A program made the position numbers and the translations under genes. Of a stretch of DNA of 64,000 nt, positions 40,300 to 53,200 are shown piece by piece (within the stretch, counting starts at the first letter, position 1; each line of letters opens with the position of its first letter). Origin of the DNA: Lethocerus indicus (taxonomy: Eukaryota > Arthropoda > Insecta > Hemiptera > Belostomatidae); NCBI GenBank assembly GCA_019843655.1, contig JACDQD010000011.1, positions 7,234,604 through 7,298,603 on the forward strand. The letters run 5' to 3'. The notes under the pieces were generated by a model, which saw nothing but the letters and a program-made list of their open reading frames with translations, was not told the origin of the DNA and did no database searches.

Positions 40300-42280
40300 T
40301 TGTCGAAGGCGACAGACAGTACCACGGCATAACTCGGCTTCTCGGCGTCCCTCCTTCATAATTCTTCGTCTCCTTTCGACCGACCGTTTCTTAAATACAA
40401 AGATTCTCGAATCCCGGCGATGATAAAGAGCGGTAAAAAGTCGAAAGCGAGTATAGAGGCTTCTCCCCTCCGTCCTTCGACTTTCCGGTCGGGAAAATCG
40501 GTTTCAATCGAACGTCTAGCGTGAATTGGAGAAACGACGAGCGGTCCCCTTCCGGACCGGACGACCAAATTCGAAGAGAAGTAGCCGCCGAGTAGTAGTG
40601 GGAGAGGTAGTGGTAGTGGCGGTGGCGGTCACGAGGTTCAAGATCATGAGAGCGGGGTGTAGCAGTGGCCTTGCCGGGTTTACCTGGCAGGTACCCCCTC
40701 TCGTTCTCAGGTACATGCCCCTCGCACCCAGGAGCCATTGTCCTCTCTCTTTCTCGCTCTCTCTCCGTCTTTCTCGCTCGGCGGGGCCCTCTCCCCTCTC
40801 CTCGGCGTCGCTGAGGTCGCTTCCTCTCTCTCGGACGCATCCCGGCCGGGAGGCTCTCTCTCGGACACGTGTCTTCCCGCCGGCTCCGCCCCGGCCTCCG
40901 CTCGCCAGCGCCTCCGTCCGATTCGAAAAAGCGCGGACCGGCCGGTCGGAGCGGCCGCGTCCCCGCCGAGCCTCCGATCGATACTCGGGCCCTCGGCGGC
41001 GGCGCTCCACCGGCCGGCCCTCCCGCTCCCGGGGGCGTCCGCTCCGCCCGGAAAATCGGGACGCGTCCCGTCGCTCGGACGGAGAGGGCGCGATCGGGGC
41101 CCGCGAAAAGCTTCTAAAAATAGTCCGTAAATTGGAGGGAAATTAGGCCGGTGGGACGTACGGCGGTTGCTGGTTGCGGGGTGCGGGGTAGTGTGGCGGG
41201 AGGGAGGGTGGGGAGGGCTCTGGGCGGCGGGGTGGGGAGCGCCCCACTACGGCTCCTCCTCGGGCCCCCGTCACTCCGCTCCCCAGTCTACACCGCGCAG
41301 TGAACAGTTCCACATCGCTCTCGCCGGCGTCCGTGCCCGCCCCGGCCGGGCCCGGCGTCCTCCCCTACGTCCGCTCCTTCGGTGAGCCCCATTGCGCTAT
41401 CCTCGGTCCGGTTTGCGAACGGTCGCGGCGGCCGCGGCTCGCTCCTCGTCCGGCCCGTACCGTTAGGAACGGGACGCGGCTCGGCGGCCCGGCCCGGCCC
41501 GGCCTCGCGTCCTCCGACGTTTTAACGGTTTCGTCCGGTAGGCCGGGGCCGGTACGCGTCGGCGTGGGTCGTAGGGACGGCGCCGGCCACGTGTCCCCGC
41601 CGGTTTCGGTGGCGGCGGGAATCGTTTACCGGAAGGACGCGCGGCGGTAGGGCCTAGGGCAACGGGGGTGCGGTGGGGGGCGCTCTGCCGAGGGGCTGGC
41701 CGACGCGCCGGCCGCATCTTTTACCCGCGCCCAGACGCTACCCGAATTATACTGGTTTCTCCCGCCCCTCCGGTCGGACCGCCAGTTGTGTTCTGCGCCC
41801 TTCTATTTACCCCCGGACTCTGTGCCGGTCGGAGCTCCGGCTTCTTCGTTGCGGGACGGCAGTTTTGTAATCGCACCGGAGTCTGGTAACTTCATACCAC
41901 CGTTGGCTTTTTGTGACGCCAAGGGGTTTGGAGTTACCTTATTCCGGGGCGAATCGTCGTCCGAGTGCGGTTGGAGTTGAAAGCGGTCCGGCGTCCGGAG
42001 GAGCGGAGTGCTTACGTCCGGGGCGGGTGTCGGTCCCGCCGACGGGACGCCCTGGCCACTGTGAAACCTATCCCGGGACCGGGTCTCAGTGAAATTCGAT
42101 ACCCGCACCGATCAGCCTTGAACGCATTTCGGATTATATTTTATTTCCGTTACGTCCGAAGTACGTTAGGCGTTTTTTCCTCGTGTACGTTTGATTTTTG
42201 TTTAATTTATTTGTTCGATGTATTTTGTTTCGTAGTTAAGACTGGGTTCCGTCGTAAAAGCGGGGCCCGCTTTGAATCGA
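40300..42280 (+). promoter_or_regulatory. CpG island, probable promoter with 5' non-coding exon
   Basis: The densest GC and CpG stretch of the window, about 2 kb. Frames are open on both strands at once (for example 40526-41146 plus and 40516-41010 minus) with low-complexity Arg/Pro/Ser products, as expected of GC-rich non-coding DNA. A good donor (CTTCG|gtgagc, junction 41381/41382) could end a 5' UTR exon of a rightward gene. The drop to CpG-poor DNA to the right fits a methylated gene body starting here. A GTA/GTG trinucleotide-like tract lies at 40590-40636. Confidence 0.55.
41176..41240 (+). other. G-quadruplex-forming tract in the CpG island
   Basis: At least eight runs of three or more G occur in 65 bases. 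The core 41198-41217 has five G-runs separated by single-base loops (GGGAGGGAGGGTGGGG...), a pattern known to form very stable parallel quadruplexes at promoters. Confidence 0.7.
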
Positions 42281-42649
42281 TATACCGTTGGAAGAGATAG
42301 TAGTAACGATTTAAAAAAAAATTAATCGAACGTATGTAACGGTGGTGCCGACAGTGTTAGGTTGTTGATGTAAGGTTATGACGCTCATCTGTGTGTTCGC
42401 AGTAAAGAATGTTTCGGAATCCTTTGTTGCGACGCTAACGAAAGCCGGTGTAAAGTGAGGATTGAATTACAATGTAAAGTGATGATTTGAAATCGCCCCG
42501 TTTTGTTCGATACGTTTTGTTTCTCGACCCGGAATTGATATTTGCCGACGTTAAAACGTTTTTGGCATGTTTCTGAGGTTAAACGATCGATTCGTTCGGT
42601 TTCGAATGTATTACTGCTTGCCAGATGACTAACATTACCTTAAAAACCA

Positions 42650-45600
42650 CTCCGATGTTTTCTGGATGGTCCTCTTTTGACCTTGGCTGACAGGTGCACT
42701 AACCGGCGGTAGAAATCATAAAACCACCTTGAATGTATATGTTCCACTTCTGTATTCAAAAACTGTTCGCCCAGCCATTGTGATCTCTTTATTATATATG
42801 TTTAAAAGTGATTTACTCATTGTGTCATACACTGTTTTGTGGACTGTGATGTATTTAGTTAACAACTTCTTTGTTGTCTGGAGTTGTTATGCAGCTGTCT
42901 CCTGTTAAGGGGCCAGTTCTATTTCTTCTTTTTTATTTCACATTTGAGCTCTGTATTCTGTACAATTTATAGTTTAAGTTAGATTTAATGTTTAGCTTAA
43001 ATTTATTTTTATCGCTGTGTTCATTTCTATGGATAGAGTGTCTTGATTTGGTAACTCCACCACCGTTGGCTGTTTGTTCTGTCAATGGTGTTGAAGTTCC
43101 CACTTGTTGGCACTCATCAAATCATCGGATCGGAGGAAGGAGAGAATGGAAAAACTTCAAAAATCAAACGGGGCAGTACACAATATGGGGACGGATCAGG
43201 TTTTTCTTTTCATTTTTCATCATTACAAATTTGAATTGTTCATTCGGCAGTTTTGAGTTGTACCATGTGTGGCGCACTGTATTTTGCTTTGTAGGAATAT
43301 AATTGGGAGGTAGGTGTGGAGGAGAGCTGTTGTGAGACAGCAGTGGTGGTTGTCTAGCCATGTGATGTCCTTGACAGGCCATTCGCGTTTGGGCAAGGAC
43401 AGGGGAGCAGGGAGCATGGAGCACTAGACACAAAAACCAGTGGCTGGCCCCCCAGTACATCTCCTGCATTTCTATGAGGACACCCAGACATCAATGGTGG
43501 ATACTTTTTGGATACTTCAAATCTGGAACATTGTTCAGTATGAAGATCCTCTTAAGTAATTTTAAATGTGGCTTTGCTTTTTTTTTAAACTGAAGTTGAA
43601 ATTGAATTTCATTCTTCAGCATTGTCCAATATTTTATTGAATTTCTACTATTTATTTTTAACATTTTCCACCTTTCATTTTAACACGCTTATATTTTTTT
43701 TTAATTTAATTTAATGCGTAATGAATATGGATGTGAATTTTAAATGTTTGAGTTTACTAATCACTTTGTGGTCTAGCACATAAAAAATTATATTTCTTAA
43801 ATAATAATCTAAGACAGAAATAAGAGTACATTTGTATGAGGGCATCCAGTTAGTTTAGTTTTATTAATTGAAGAACATTGTCTATTAAGAAGTCCCCCCT
43901 TAGGTTGAATTAAAGTTAATTTACTTAAATAGTGTTTTAAATAACTCCAGTTTGGATTCCCTCTGTTAAATGCATGTTCTGTATTCATCATAAACAATAC
44001 TTCATATAATACTACAAAAATATAATTTAAGTTTACTTATACTCATTGTTGATTTTTATTCATTAAATATCCAATTAAAAGAGGTCCATAAAATAATTAT
44101 ACAAGTTTATAAATTAATGGTTAATGATAAAATATTTTATTTTCCCTATATAGCATTTAAAAATATGTAAATATGAATATAAACGTGTTCTCCAAATTTT
44201 GGTTTGGCCTTGTTGCACAAATAAGTTATTCCAGATGGTTTGAATAGAAATGTTTGAACAAACAGAGATTGATTTATGGATGGAATATTCAATTATTTTG
44301 GTATTACAAAGTTTCTGCTCATTTCATCTTTTGTATGTCTTTACCATGTATTCTAGGTTTCAAATAAATTAGTGAGGGAAGCTGTAATTTTGTTATTTTG
44401 AGTTTTAAGATTTCTGTTATTCAAGCATTTCTTGAATTTGCCTTGGTATGTATAAAAGCAACTACCTTAGTTGATTCAACTAGCCAGTGGGTCAGCACAT
44501 GGCATCATTCTGATATCAATAGCTGTAATTTTAAAAATGAATTTGTGTTGATTATGATAGAAGAATGTAAGCTTGCAGCTGAAAATAAACAAATCAATTA
44601 TTTGTCTATTAGTTATTTAATCTGCTTCAGTGTTTATACTTATGGTAGCAAATTTTTTAGTTATAAAAAATATGCTTTTATCATGATCATTTTTTCTACA
44701 CAATCATGAAATGTTCACATTTGATGTTTAGTCTAAACCACCCATGCATGTTCGATCTAAAGACTATGAACAAATAAGAAATATTTAGTTAATGTGGCAT
44801 TCTGTCAATACTCAAATGGGATGCACAATGATATCAATTGTGTAGGCTTTGTCACATATAAAACATAATATATGCCATATTGTGTATAAATTCAGTTAGA
44901 ATTTTTTCTTCGCTCCTTATTTATTTTTTCCAAGCATCAGACATTTTTAGTACCCAGGAATTTTGGTGTGTATTTTAATGTTAACACTCTTAAAAATATG
45001 GGATGTGACTCATTTTTAAATAAGATTAGATTATGTGTGAGGCATAATTTTCTTTGCTATAAATATAGGGCATCATAGTATTTTTTGAATTATCTGTCAA
45101 CAGATGTTGGCATTTTATTACATTATAGTGAAATCAGAAATGAAATTCTAAAGTATTAAGAAATTAGATAATTATTAAAATATTAATTTAAAAGAAATAT
45201 AAAATAATACTTACATAATATTATCAAGATTAGAAAATTAAGTAAATATACAATATTTATTATTGACTATTTTTCTCTGTTAACCAATAAAATACATTAA
45301 TATAAAAATTCCCACATTCAGTTAATTATAATAAAATATACGATTTGATTTTTTTTATTATTTAGCATCCAATTTTTGAATTTGATTTTGTAATTAGGGA
45401 GAATATTTTTATCTTGTGTTTTGGGTAAGGACAGAAGGAATTAATATACTCAAATTCTTTTTCAAGAAAATATAATTTAAGTAAATACAATATTTTCTAT
45501 AAATAATGAATCTGTATGTATTGGTCAGTAACTATGAATGAGAATATGGCACAATAAAAATATCAATGCATTTTTTTACATTGGCAGACCAATTAGTCTT

Positions 45601-46100
45601 AATTATTTTATATATATATTTATATTTATTTATTGGAACCACCATTGGCAAAATGTGTTTCTAATAAATAATAGTCAAAAAGAATTTTCCATTTGAATAA
45701 TAATTTTAGGCAACAAAATATAAGTCAATATAAAGTAGTTTTAAGCTAAATATTACCTCAGTTATATATCAGTATTATAGAGAAAATAAATATAAGTGCT
45801 AATTTTTTTTATATAGTTAATGTTATCCACATATTGTAATTTCTTTAATATATTATTCAGTAAAGTTATTTATTATATATATCATTATTATAAAATACTA
45901 CCCTGTAATAATTAGCATCAGCATTCAGACACATTGGTATGTAGACTAGTACATGAAAATTTATGAATTAGTAATAACATCTCCTGAAATTCAACCAAAA
46001 TTTAAGCCTAATCATATACAGTCAGGAACAATCTACATTAACTAATGTGACTAATATCTACAGTACTTACAGTAACAGATTGTTTTGGTTATTGGATTAT
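42650..46100. other. AT-rich, CpG-poor stretch without a recognised gene
   Basis: Probably intronic DNA of a gene starting in the CpG island. Apart from the weak 43.1-kb frame there is nothing to annotate; a GC-richer patch at 43300-43480 has no clean frame. Confidence 0.45.
43085..43234 (+). CDS. Short possible coding exon, unrecognised
   Basis: The ATG opens MVLKFPLVGTHQIIGSEEGE followed by a Lys/Gly-rich stretch, 49 codons before TGA. Base composition is less AT-rich than its surroundings, and a weak donor (GGATCAG|gttttt) follows at 43199. It lies downstream of the CpG island in the direction a rightward gene would run, so it could be an early coding exon of that gene. The evidence is thin. 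Confidence 0.15.
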   Translation: MVLKFPLVGTHQIIGSEEGENGKTSKIKRGSTQYGDGSGFSFHFSSLQI

Positions 46101-46106
46101 TCAATT

Positions 46107-46490
46107 TCAGAATGTCCATCCGTTCATAATCGAGTGGTGGTATTTCCGTTTGTTCTCATGGTCGTGGAGGCTCTGTGGCATGGTGTATTCAACAGGCGGT
46201 ATCTCGCCAGCCCTTGTTGTTGCGTCTTTGTTACTTCTCATTGTTGTGGTCGGCAGCCTCGTCGCAATTTTTCCCTCCTGGCTTTTCTCCCAGTGCGATT
46301 TCTTTTTACCGTGCGATTCCAGGACGTTCTTGTACTGTGATTTACCCTTGGGCCTGCCGTCGGGCCAGAGCCAAAGGTCCAAAGTCGGTTCGATGAAATT
46401 CAACCTGTCATCAATGTCCCTGTTGTCTTTCGAAGGAGAGACGCCGTCCAGAAGAGTTAGGGTTCCCACGAATAGCTTTATTCGAGACAT
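46107..46490 (-). CDS. Isolated coding-like block, terminal exon or intronless gene, product unknown
   Basis: An open frame of 127 codons starts MSRIKLFVGTLTLLDGVSPS and ends at TGA with SLHDHENKRKYHHSIMNGWTF split by no stop. It stands out as a GC- and CpG-rich island in AT-rich DNA. Third positions are mostly G or C by my hand count (roughly 60%), with GAC, AAC, CAC and TAC strongly preferred, which is the pattern of real coding DNA on this strand. The frame stays open upstream of the ATG past a possible acceptor (ctaacag), so this may be a terminal exon. The protein is basic and hydrophilic and I do not recognise it. The plus strand is also open (46150-46515, hydrophobic, after a ttcag acceptor), so strand is not settled. 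Confidence 0.35.
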   Translation of the reverse strand: MSRIKLFVGTLTLLDGVSPSKDNRDIDDRLNFIEPTLDLWLWPDGRPKGKSQYKNVLESHGKKKSHWEKSQEGKIATRLPTTTMRSNKDATTRAGEIPPVEYTMPQSLHDHENKRKYHHSIMNGWTF

Positions 46491-46529
46491 ACAAAAACAA
46501 ATTCTGTTAGTATAGGTAGGAAGTTTACT

Positions 46530-49500
46530 AAAGTTTGAAAGGAATCAATAAACCAAAACATGGAGTTGCTCTAAAATACCTCGTTAATTCAAAATTTAAA
46601 ATGACACTTTTCAACTTTAATTTCCAGTAAGAAATGAATACACTTACATACTTAATATATTCATGGTAAGATCAGTTGGTTGTCAGTGCCAAAAATTGTA
46701 CTTATCTAAAGAAATGGGGCTTAGTATTCGGCTACCATCTATTTCATAAATTGTGAAACTAGAAATATCCAAACTCACAATTGGGAATTTATTATATTGA
46801 ACTGATTTGTGTTTAGCACAGTACAATTACATTTTTTAAATTTATTTGTATCATATCAAAGGTGAATGTCAAGTACAGCTCAAAATGTGAATTTAATGCT
46901 ATAAATAGCTCAGGAAGTCATCAAAACAAAAACTGAATATAACCTAAAAGTAAATAAATTTAAGAAGATGAATATATTTGTACACATTATTTGGTATTGG
47001 ATTAGGTATATTCAGTAACATTTGGTGATAATTAAAAATTTCTTTTTACAATTACATCTGTAATTTAATCTGGTATTGCCAAACTGATTACTGCACAGTT
47101 CATTATGCTCATGGAAATTAATTTACTCATTAGGAATTATTCTACTTACCATTAAATAAATATTCATTGCTGTTGAAGAGAGTAGTGTGTGATGCACAAG
47201 GAGTTGATACTGCTCTACTGAGCCCAACTAAAAACGTCTAGATAATTCTTGCATTGTAGTTCACCTTCACTAATAGGAAGTGTCACTTCCTATTGGCCTT
47301 TTCATATCTTATTACTGAATATCTGGGGGCCCCGTGACATTTTAATATTGTTCAAAATTGGATTGCAAAAATTATTCGCAACCAATTTTTTATTGAAATA
47401 TATTAAAACACCTATCAGATGTTTTAGAACTAATCACATGACCACACTTGGTGAAAAAAAAAAGAAAAGTGAAACCAAACTATGCAGAATGAGCTATATA
47501 ATGATTCGGGGTTATCTGAAAAGATAATTTGTTAAATGATAGATCCAATTTAGAATCATTACAGTATTAAATTAAAAGAATGATAATGAATACAAAATAT
47601 TTTTCCTTCTTTTTTTAGAATCATAGACTTATAATTGGGAAAAAATTCTGAAATGTAAAGCTCAATGAAATGAATATTGTAACAATAAAAATAATTTATT
47701 TTATATATTAATAGATTGGAATATGTTTTAAATCTCCATATGGAATGAAACTTTACAATTACAGTGTACTATTTCTATTTTTTTTAAACATATTTTTCTT
47801 TTTCTCTGAGTTAATACATTTTTGAACTTGAATAAAGTTATAAAATCACATATTTGTGGTTGAGAATTTTCTGAAAAGAAAAGAGTTGTATTTTGACAGT
47901 TTAACAACCATAATTAGATGATAGTTATTCTGTGCCCAACACCTGGCCACCAATTTTTAATTAGCTTGATAAATTGGATTAAATAATACATTAATTAGAT
48001 TCATCAGATTATATATCTATGAATATTTTATTGCTTACAACAATTCATCTTCTTCTACTTAAAATCTGCTGGTATTGTTTACAATCTCTTAAAAAATTTT
48101 TGACTCAATTGGTGAAACACCTATACAATAAAATCCTTGCAGCTCAAAATTCTGAGAAAACTACCAATGCCACATCCTGAATTTCCAGTTTCTCTACACA
48201 CAATGAACTTGAATTACATTTTCAATCCAATTTAGAATAATCAACTTCCATTCTATGTTTCTCCACTTTTTAATTCTTCTGACAAACTTCCCACAACATT
48301 TAGCACTAGACTAAAATACAAATGGCAACATGATTTTGTTTCTAACAATTAAACATGTTCATTATCATCAGCCAGATGGTTTTTTCAAAATTAATTTTAT
48401 TACTCCACCTTTAAAAATTATTATCAGATAGTACCACTTATGATTTCTCTACCTCTAGTGTACTTGTAATTGACTTTAGATCACAGTTGCTTATTATGAT
48501 TAAAAATATTAGTTGTGAATATAACAAAGTAAACAGGATATAAGGTCACATTCTGAAAAATGCAATAAAGAAGGGTAAAAATTAAATGATATTTATTTAT
48601 GTTCAATATCAACAACATTAGCTGCAGCGTGATCAATTTGTTTTAATTTTTTTAGCAGCAATTAAAATTGTTTCTTGTGCTCATACTCACTGGAATTAAT
48701 GCAAAACAATTTTTCTCTTGTCATGTCTTGTTATGCGTTAAGTATTAATGCTTGAATGTAAATAATCATGTTTTTTTGGAACAAAATAAATTTACAGCAA
48801 TCAAATAATGATAAAATAAATTTCTATATTTAACCCTTTAATGACACTTTCATCTTAGAACTGAAATTAGTATAGCGGTCTTAATGAAATGTCTAATGTG
48901 GCCAGCACACTATTAAAAATTAAAGTGCACAAAAGTAGTATTTGGTTTATTAGAGAAATACAATAAAGTTTGATGTACAAGCTGGATTTAGAAAGGGAAC
49001 ATTACATTCAAGAATATTTCATTTGACTTTCACTGAATTCATTCTCTGAATGCACACTACATAAACTTTTTATTTTCTCCCTTATTTGAGAAAAATGTTA
49101 TAAACAACCAAAAACCTTCCTTACCTATTTATAAAACTATCTATTCAACACATTATAAAGTGCACAACATCAGCCTTTAAGCAAATTTTTTTTTCATTGA
49201 ACTACACATTTTGTCAAGAATAAACAAAAGGATAATATTAATTGTGAACCATAATTTATTGAAAATTATAAAAAGAAGATAAAACAGAGTATCGAATTTC
49301 ATAGAGCAATACAGTTATGGTTACCCTCAACAGTAACAGTTATTAAAACAGAAAGCTGAGTTATGATTGAATTACATAAAATTGTTGTAACAAAGGCACA
49401 CAAGAATAACAGAAGTGTAATAGTCTTAGTTAGTCCTATGCTTTCCTGTACATTCATATAGACATACATACATGACACATGATTTCAAGATAAAATAATA

Positions 49501-50150
49501 TGATGGCCACATCAGGTTCTTCTATTTTTACAGTTATTCTCTTTTTATTAAAAAATTATTATTTTTTTATTCAAACTCGTTAATTACATATTTGGTTTTC
49601 AAACAGAACTCACGACATATTCTATTTTCACACATCCAGAACACTGGAGTTATAAGGTTTAAGAACTAAATTTATTAGTACAGTAACAAGCCCCCACACC
49701 GTAATACGACATACAATTTTTATTATTGACAGCCGCTAAGAATTTGGAACTGTGACTAAATTTTATTGGTCACATAAATTTAAATTTTCAATTCAAGTTA
49801 TTAGTTAGTTGAAGCGTTCATCTTGATAAGTATGAAAATAACCTGAAAACAATTTTCAAATTTCTCTTTTTTTTAGGAATTGAATAGTGATTATCAGGAC
49901 AATGAACATTTGCAAAAAAAGTGCTGAAAAACTATTAATCAAAAAAATCATTCAAAACAAACTGGTTGACGACAATAAATTTATCTTCCTTACAATAAAT
50001 AATAACTAAAATTTAAATCTAAATCTTTAATTGAAGGATTAAATTATATTATCATCAACTGACTGTGCTGACTCTGAGAAACAAAAAATAATTGAAGGTG
50101 TATAACATAAATTATCCTAGAAAAAAACATATCGTTCAGATCACTTTTTT
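46530..50150. other. AT-rich, CpG-poor stretch downstream of WDTC1
   Basis: No coding frame of interest. The 23-bp palindrome at 47.3 kb is the only structured feature seen. Confidence 0.5.
47272..47294. repeat. 23-bp perfect palindrome
   Basis: AATAGGAAGTG, a central T, then CACTTCCTATT. The perfect symmetry with a one-base centre suggests a dimeric protein-binding site (the GGAA cores resemble ETS sites) or a short element remnant. Confidence 0.7.
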
Positions 50151-50153
50151 GTT

Positions 50154-50159
50154 TTTATT
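50154..50159 (-). promoter_or_regulatory. WDTC1 poly(A) signal AATAAA
   Basis: TTTATT on the plus strand reads AATAAA on the gene strand, 64 bases past the WDTC1 stop codon. It is the first canonical signal after the stop and implies a short 3' UTR. Confidence 0.6.
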
Positions 50160-50222
50160 GAATATAATTATAAATTATTTTTTTTTAATAACGGTAACTT
50201 CTATTGTTAAAAAGTGGGAAAA

Positions 50223-53200
50223 CTAACTAGTTCTGCATGTGGGTGTTGCAGCTTCTGAGTCGTCACTGTTAGGTCGTGGAAGCCCCATGTTCATTAGAAC
50301 AACATCGAATGGATTGGCCTTCATACGACGTTGATTTGTCAACGCGACCTCATCCCTTTCTTTAATTTCATGCGCATTTTCTTTGCCATCCTGAAAATCA
50401 TAAGAATAGGACCTTTGAATACGACCTTTAAACCTTGATTATTTTAAAGAAGTTTGGATACAGAGAAGGGCATTCACATACAGGCAGATAAAAAATTGAA
50501 ATTAATTTGGAATTACAATAGAATAATTCTCTCTTTCCACTTGCTTCTTGGTACATATGCCAATCATCAGTAACATATTTCAGTAATAAAATATCAGGTA
50601 TTTATGCCTATCAGCAATTCATTAGTTGGCACATATCTAGAAGTTAATATTAACAAAGTTTTGGCAGTTGACCTCACTATATTACTCACAGAATGTTAAT
50701 GATTGTCAGAACCCAAAACCGGTTTAGCCTAAGTTCAAACAAAGCAAGAGGAATGGAAGGGAGAATCACATGAGTGAAGATATTCCAAACCCTTGCAGGC
50801 CTTTCAAAATTAATGCATAATAAACAGTACAGAAATAAGATAAAAGAAAAGATAATAACATAATCTAGTTAGTAATTTAATTTGCAAAAAATAATCTATA
50901 ATAACAGTGTTAGACAGTATAAAATCCATATTTCAGTTCAATAATAAAAGTAAAACTTTGATAGTTATTTTAGCTCTGTGGTTAAAGTTTGCTTAAATGG
51001 ATAATCATAATGGCTGGATTTTAGTTTCCCCTCTCGATGCACCCTAATATGTAACACACAGTGCGACACTAAACTTCTGTGACATGTGAATGGGAAAGAA
51101 ATTGTATAGTAAAAATCAATTTTTTATTTCGATACTTATTTTTTGTCGGGCACAATAATGTGTTAACTGTTATGTGCCCAAAACCAATCCAATAGAATTT
51201 CTCTATGTTATCTGGCTGGATTATGTTTTTTGCATCAGGAACTATATCCCACATATCCACAAAAGTGAAAACAAATATATATTTAAATCCCATTGGTATA
51301 GGTTCAAATTTTATAAAAGGGTGGGGGACATATTCTCCCCATCTAAAAATAGGATTCAATTCCATGACTGACCATGAAACAGATTAGATTATCACAAACA
51401 ACAGACAATAATAGAATAATTATTTGTATACACTAACCTGAGGATGAGGGCTCCATAACCTAACGACATGCTCAATACCGGATGTGGCAAGGAGACAATT
51501 GGTCGGATGAGGCTGAAGACAGTTTACTATGGACGAATCCCCTCTAAGTATTCTAATATTATTGGTTGTTTTACGGTCCCATACAAATATGGAGCCATCA
51601 TCTGATCCAGCCACAATAAACTGTCCGTCACTGTAGTATAAGGGTATATCATATATTAAAAAAAATAAAAAAGAAAAGAAAATCAATGTTGAAGCTAATG
51701 AATGAAACAAAATTAAAATGAAAAAAAGAGGACAGAAAAGAGCCTTCATTATAATTCCGACAACTATCATTCCCTAAATGTGTTTCCAGAGCAGTTTAAG
51801 CTTTTCACCATCAGTAGTAATTATTTTAACATAAATTTCTGGTCTATTTACCACTGAATATTACCCATTCTAATGCTTGAACAGTTTAGTGAAGACAGTA
51901 TAAGCATTTGCTCAAATTCAATGAAAATAACCAGAATAAATTAATCCTTCAAATATTCCATAAATTTGGTTATATAGCACAATCAAAAGAAAATACTAAT
52001 TAAATAACTGTTTTGTCACATCCTAGTGATGACAAAAAGCATGAACTAAACTGGGCCAAAGAAGATGACAGGTAGTTCTCAGAATGATAATTACTCATAT
52101 CCCATCAGACCTATTTTTTAATACTGTACTGAAAGATAAAATGGAAAGTCCTTAATTTTTTATATAAATGTAGAAAAATGCATTTCATTTTTCTCAACAA
52201 AGAATTTATGTTATCAATTTTATGTTTTTTTAAACTAAAAAACAAAATTTAACTTAATTTTCTACATTGATATTACAGAGAACAAAAGTTCAAAGAATGA
52301 CAAAGCAAACTAACACGGTCTATACCTGTTAGGATAATATAATTTCAAAGAGATGTAATGAAATTTTAAAATGAATAATAAAATAATTTTACCGCTGAAG
52401 ATGCTTGGCCGTGTAAATAAGTTTCAATAACATACATGCTTTTATTTACTGCTATATACGTAAATAAGAACACTGAAAACAGGAACTGACTCAAAAATAA
52501 TAGAAGCACAAAACTAAGCACATAAATAAAGAGAGAGTGGTTATATGAAATAGTTACCTTCCGAAAAAGTTGGCTTCCTTTATGTCTGTAGTTGTATTGC
52601 AATGCCCATAAAATCTGAGTAAATAATCTCTCGCGGACTCTCTCCATTCAGATTCTTTTCCCGATATTTCAGTCATGTATTTGAAATCTGAAGTGTCCTG
52701 TTCTCCTCTACAACCTGGAAATCAAGTAGTAAAAGTATTAAAGGATTTATTCTTACATTTTTCCCTAATTTAAATTTTGCATATTATAATTGTTGTTTCA
52801 CTGTATAAATATTTATGAAATGTCCAAAGCAATAAATTGAAAGTCAAATTTGAATTGATTAAATGTACTCAATAATACTTCAACTCTTTTGCTATTGGAT
52901 TTAAAGCATTTTCATACTGTTTTGATATAATATCATTACTATTTTATTTTTCAATGTGCACTCAGTAAGCAAATGTATTCAATCACCTCCATGTTTCATT
53001 TTAGCGACTATATCTCTTTCCAGGGCTGCACATGCAATGCTTTTTGAATAGGATGGAAATCTTAACCTAAAGTTATCCAAGCATTTTTGTGCCTCTTGAT
53101 ACCACGTCAACTCAAATAAACATCTGGCCAATCTGAAAATTAAATGAAATATGATAAACTTGCTCTAAGAAAAACCTGTCTAACAGAGCTATTGCAAATT

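Larger units (their letters stand above)
31830..40300. other. Gene-free stretch leading to the CpG island
   Basis: Contains CpG-rich patches at 32460-32530, 32870-33170, 33340-33440, 35215-35470 and 37360-37620, microsatellites at 35.2 and 35.6 kb, and motif copies at 34.1, 35.1 and 38.5 kb. Near-identical CTGCCGTCGAARCC words occur in the 33.0- and 35.4-kb patches. Frames in these patches are open on both strands and not convincing. Confidence 0.5.

Noticed and set aside
40676..40700. U1 snRNA-like TTTACCTGGCAGG
   Set aside because: Only the 5' dozen bases resemble U1; the Sm site and stem-loops do not follow.
40391..41146. Long frames of 130-206 codons on both strands in the CpG island
   Set aside because: Several frames are open at once and the products are Arg/Pro/Ser low-complexity; this is stop-codon scarcity in GC-rich DNA.
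46150..46515. Plus-strand frame with a hydrophobic segment after a ttcag acceptor
   Set aside because: Its codon usage is unbiased and Ser/Phe/Cys-rich as expected of antisense, while the overlapping minus frame shows strong NNC bias. Kept only as an alternative.
50690..50730. AAAACCGGTTTAG near CAGAACCC as a family member
   Set aside because: The core before the GAAAC-like segment is not recognisable; could be chance.
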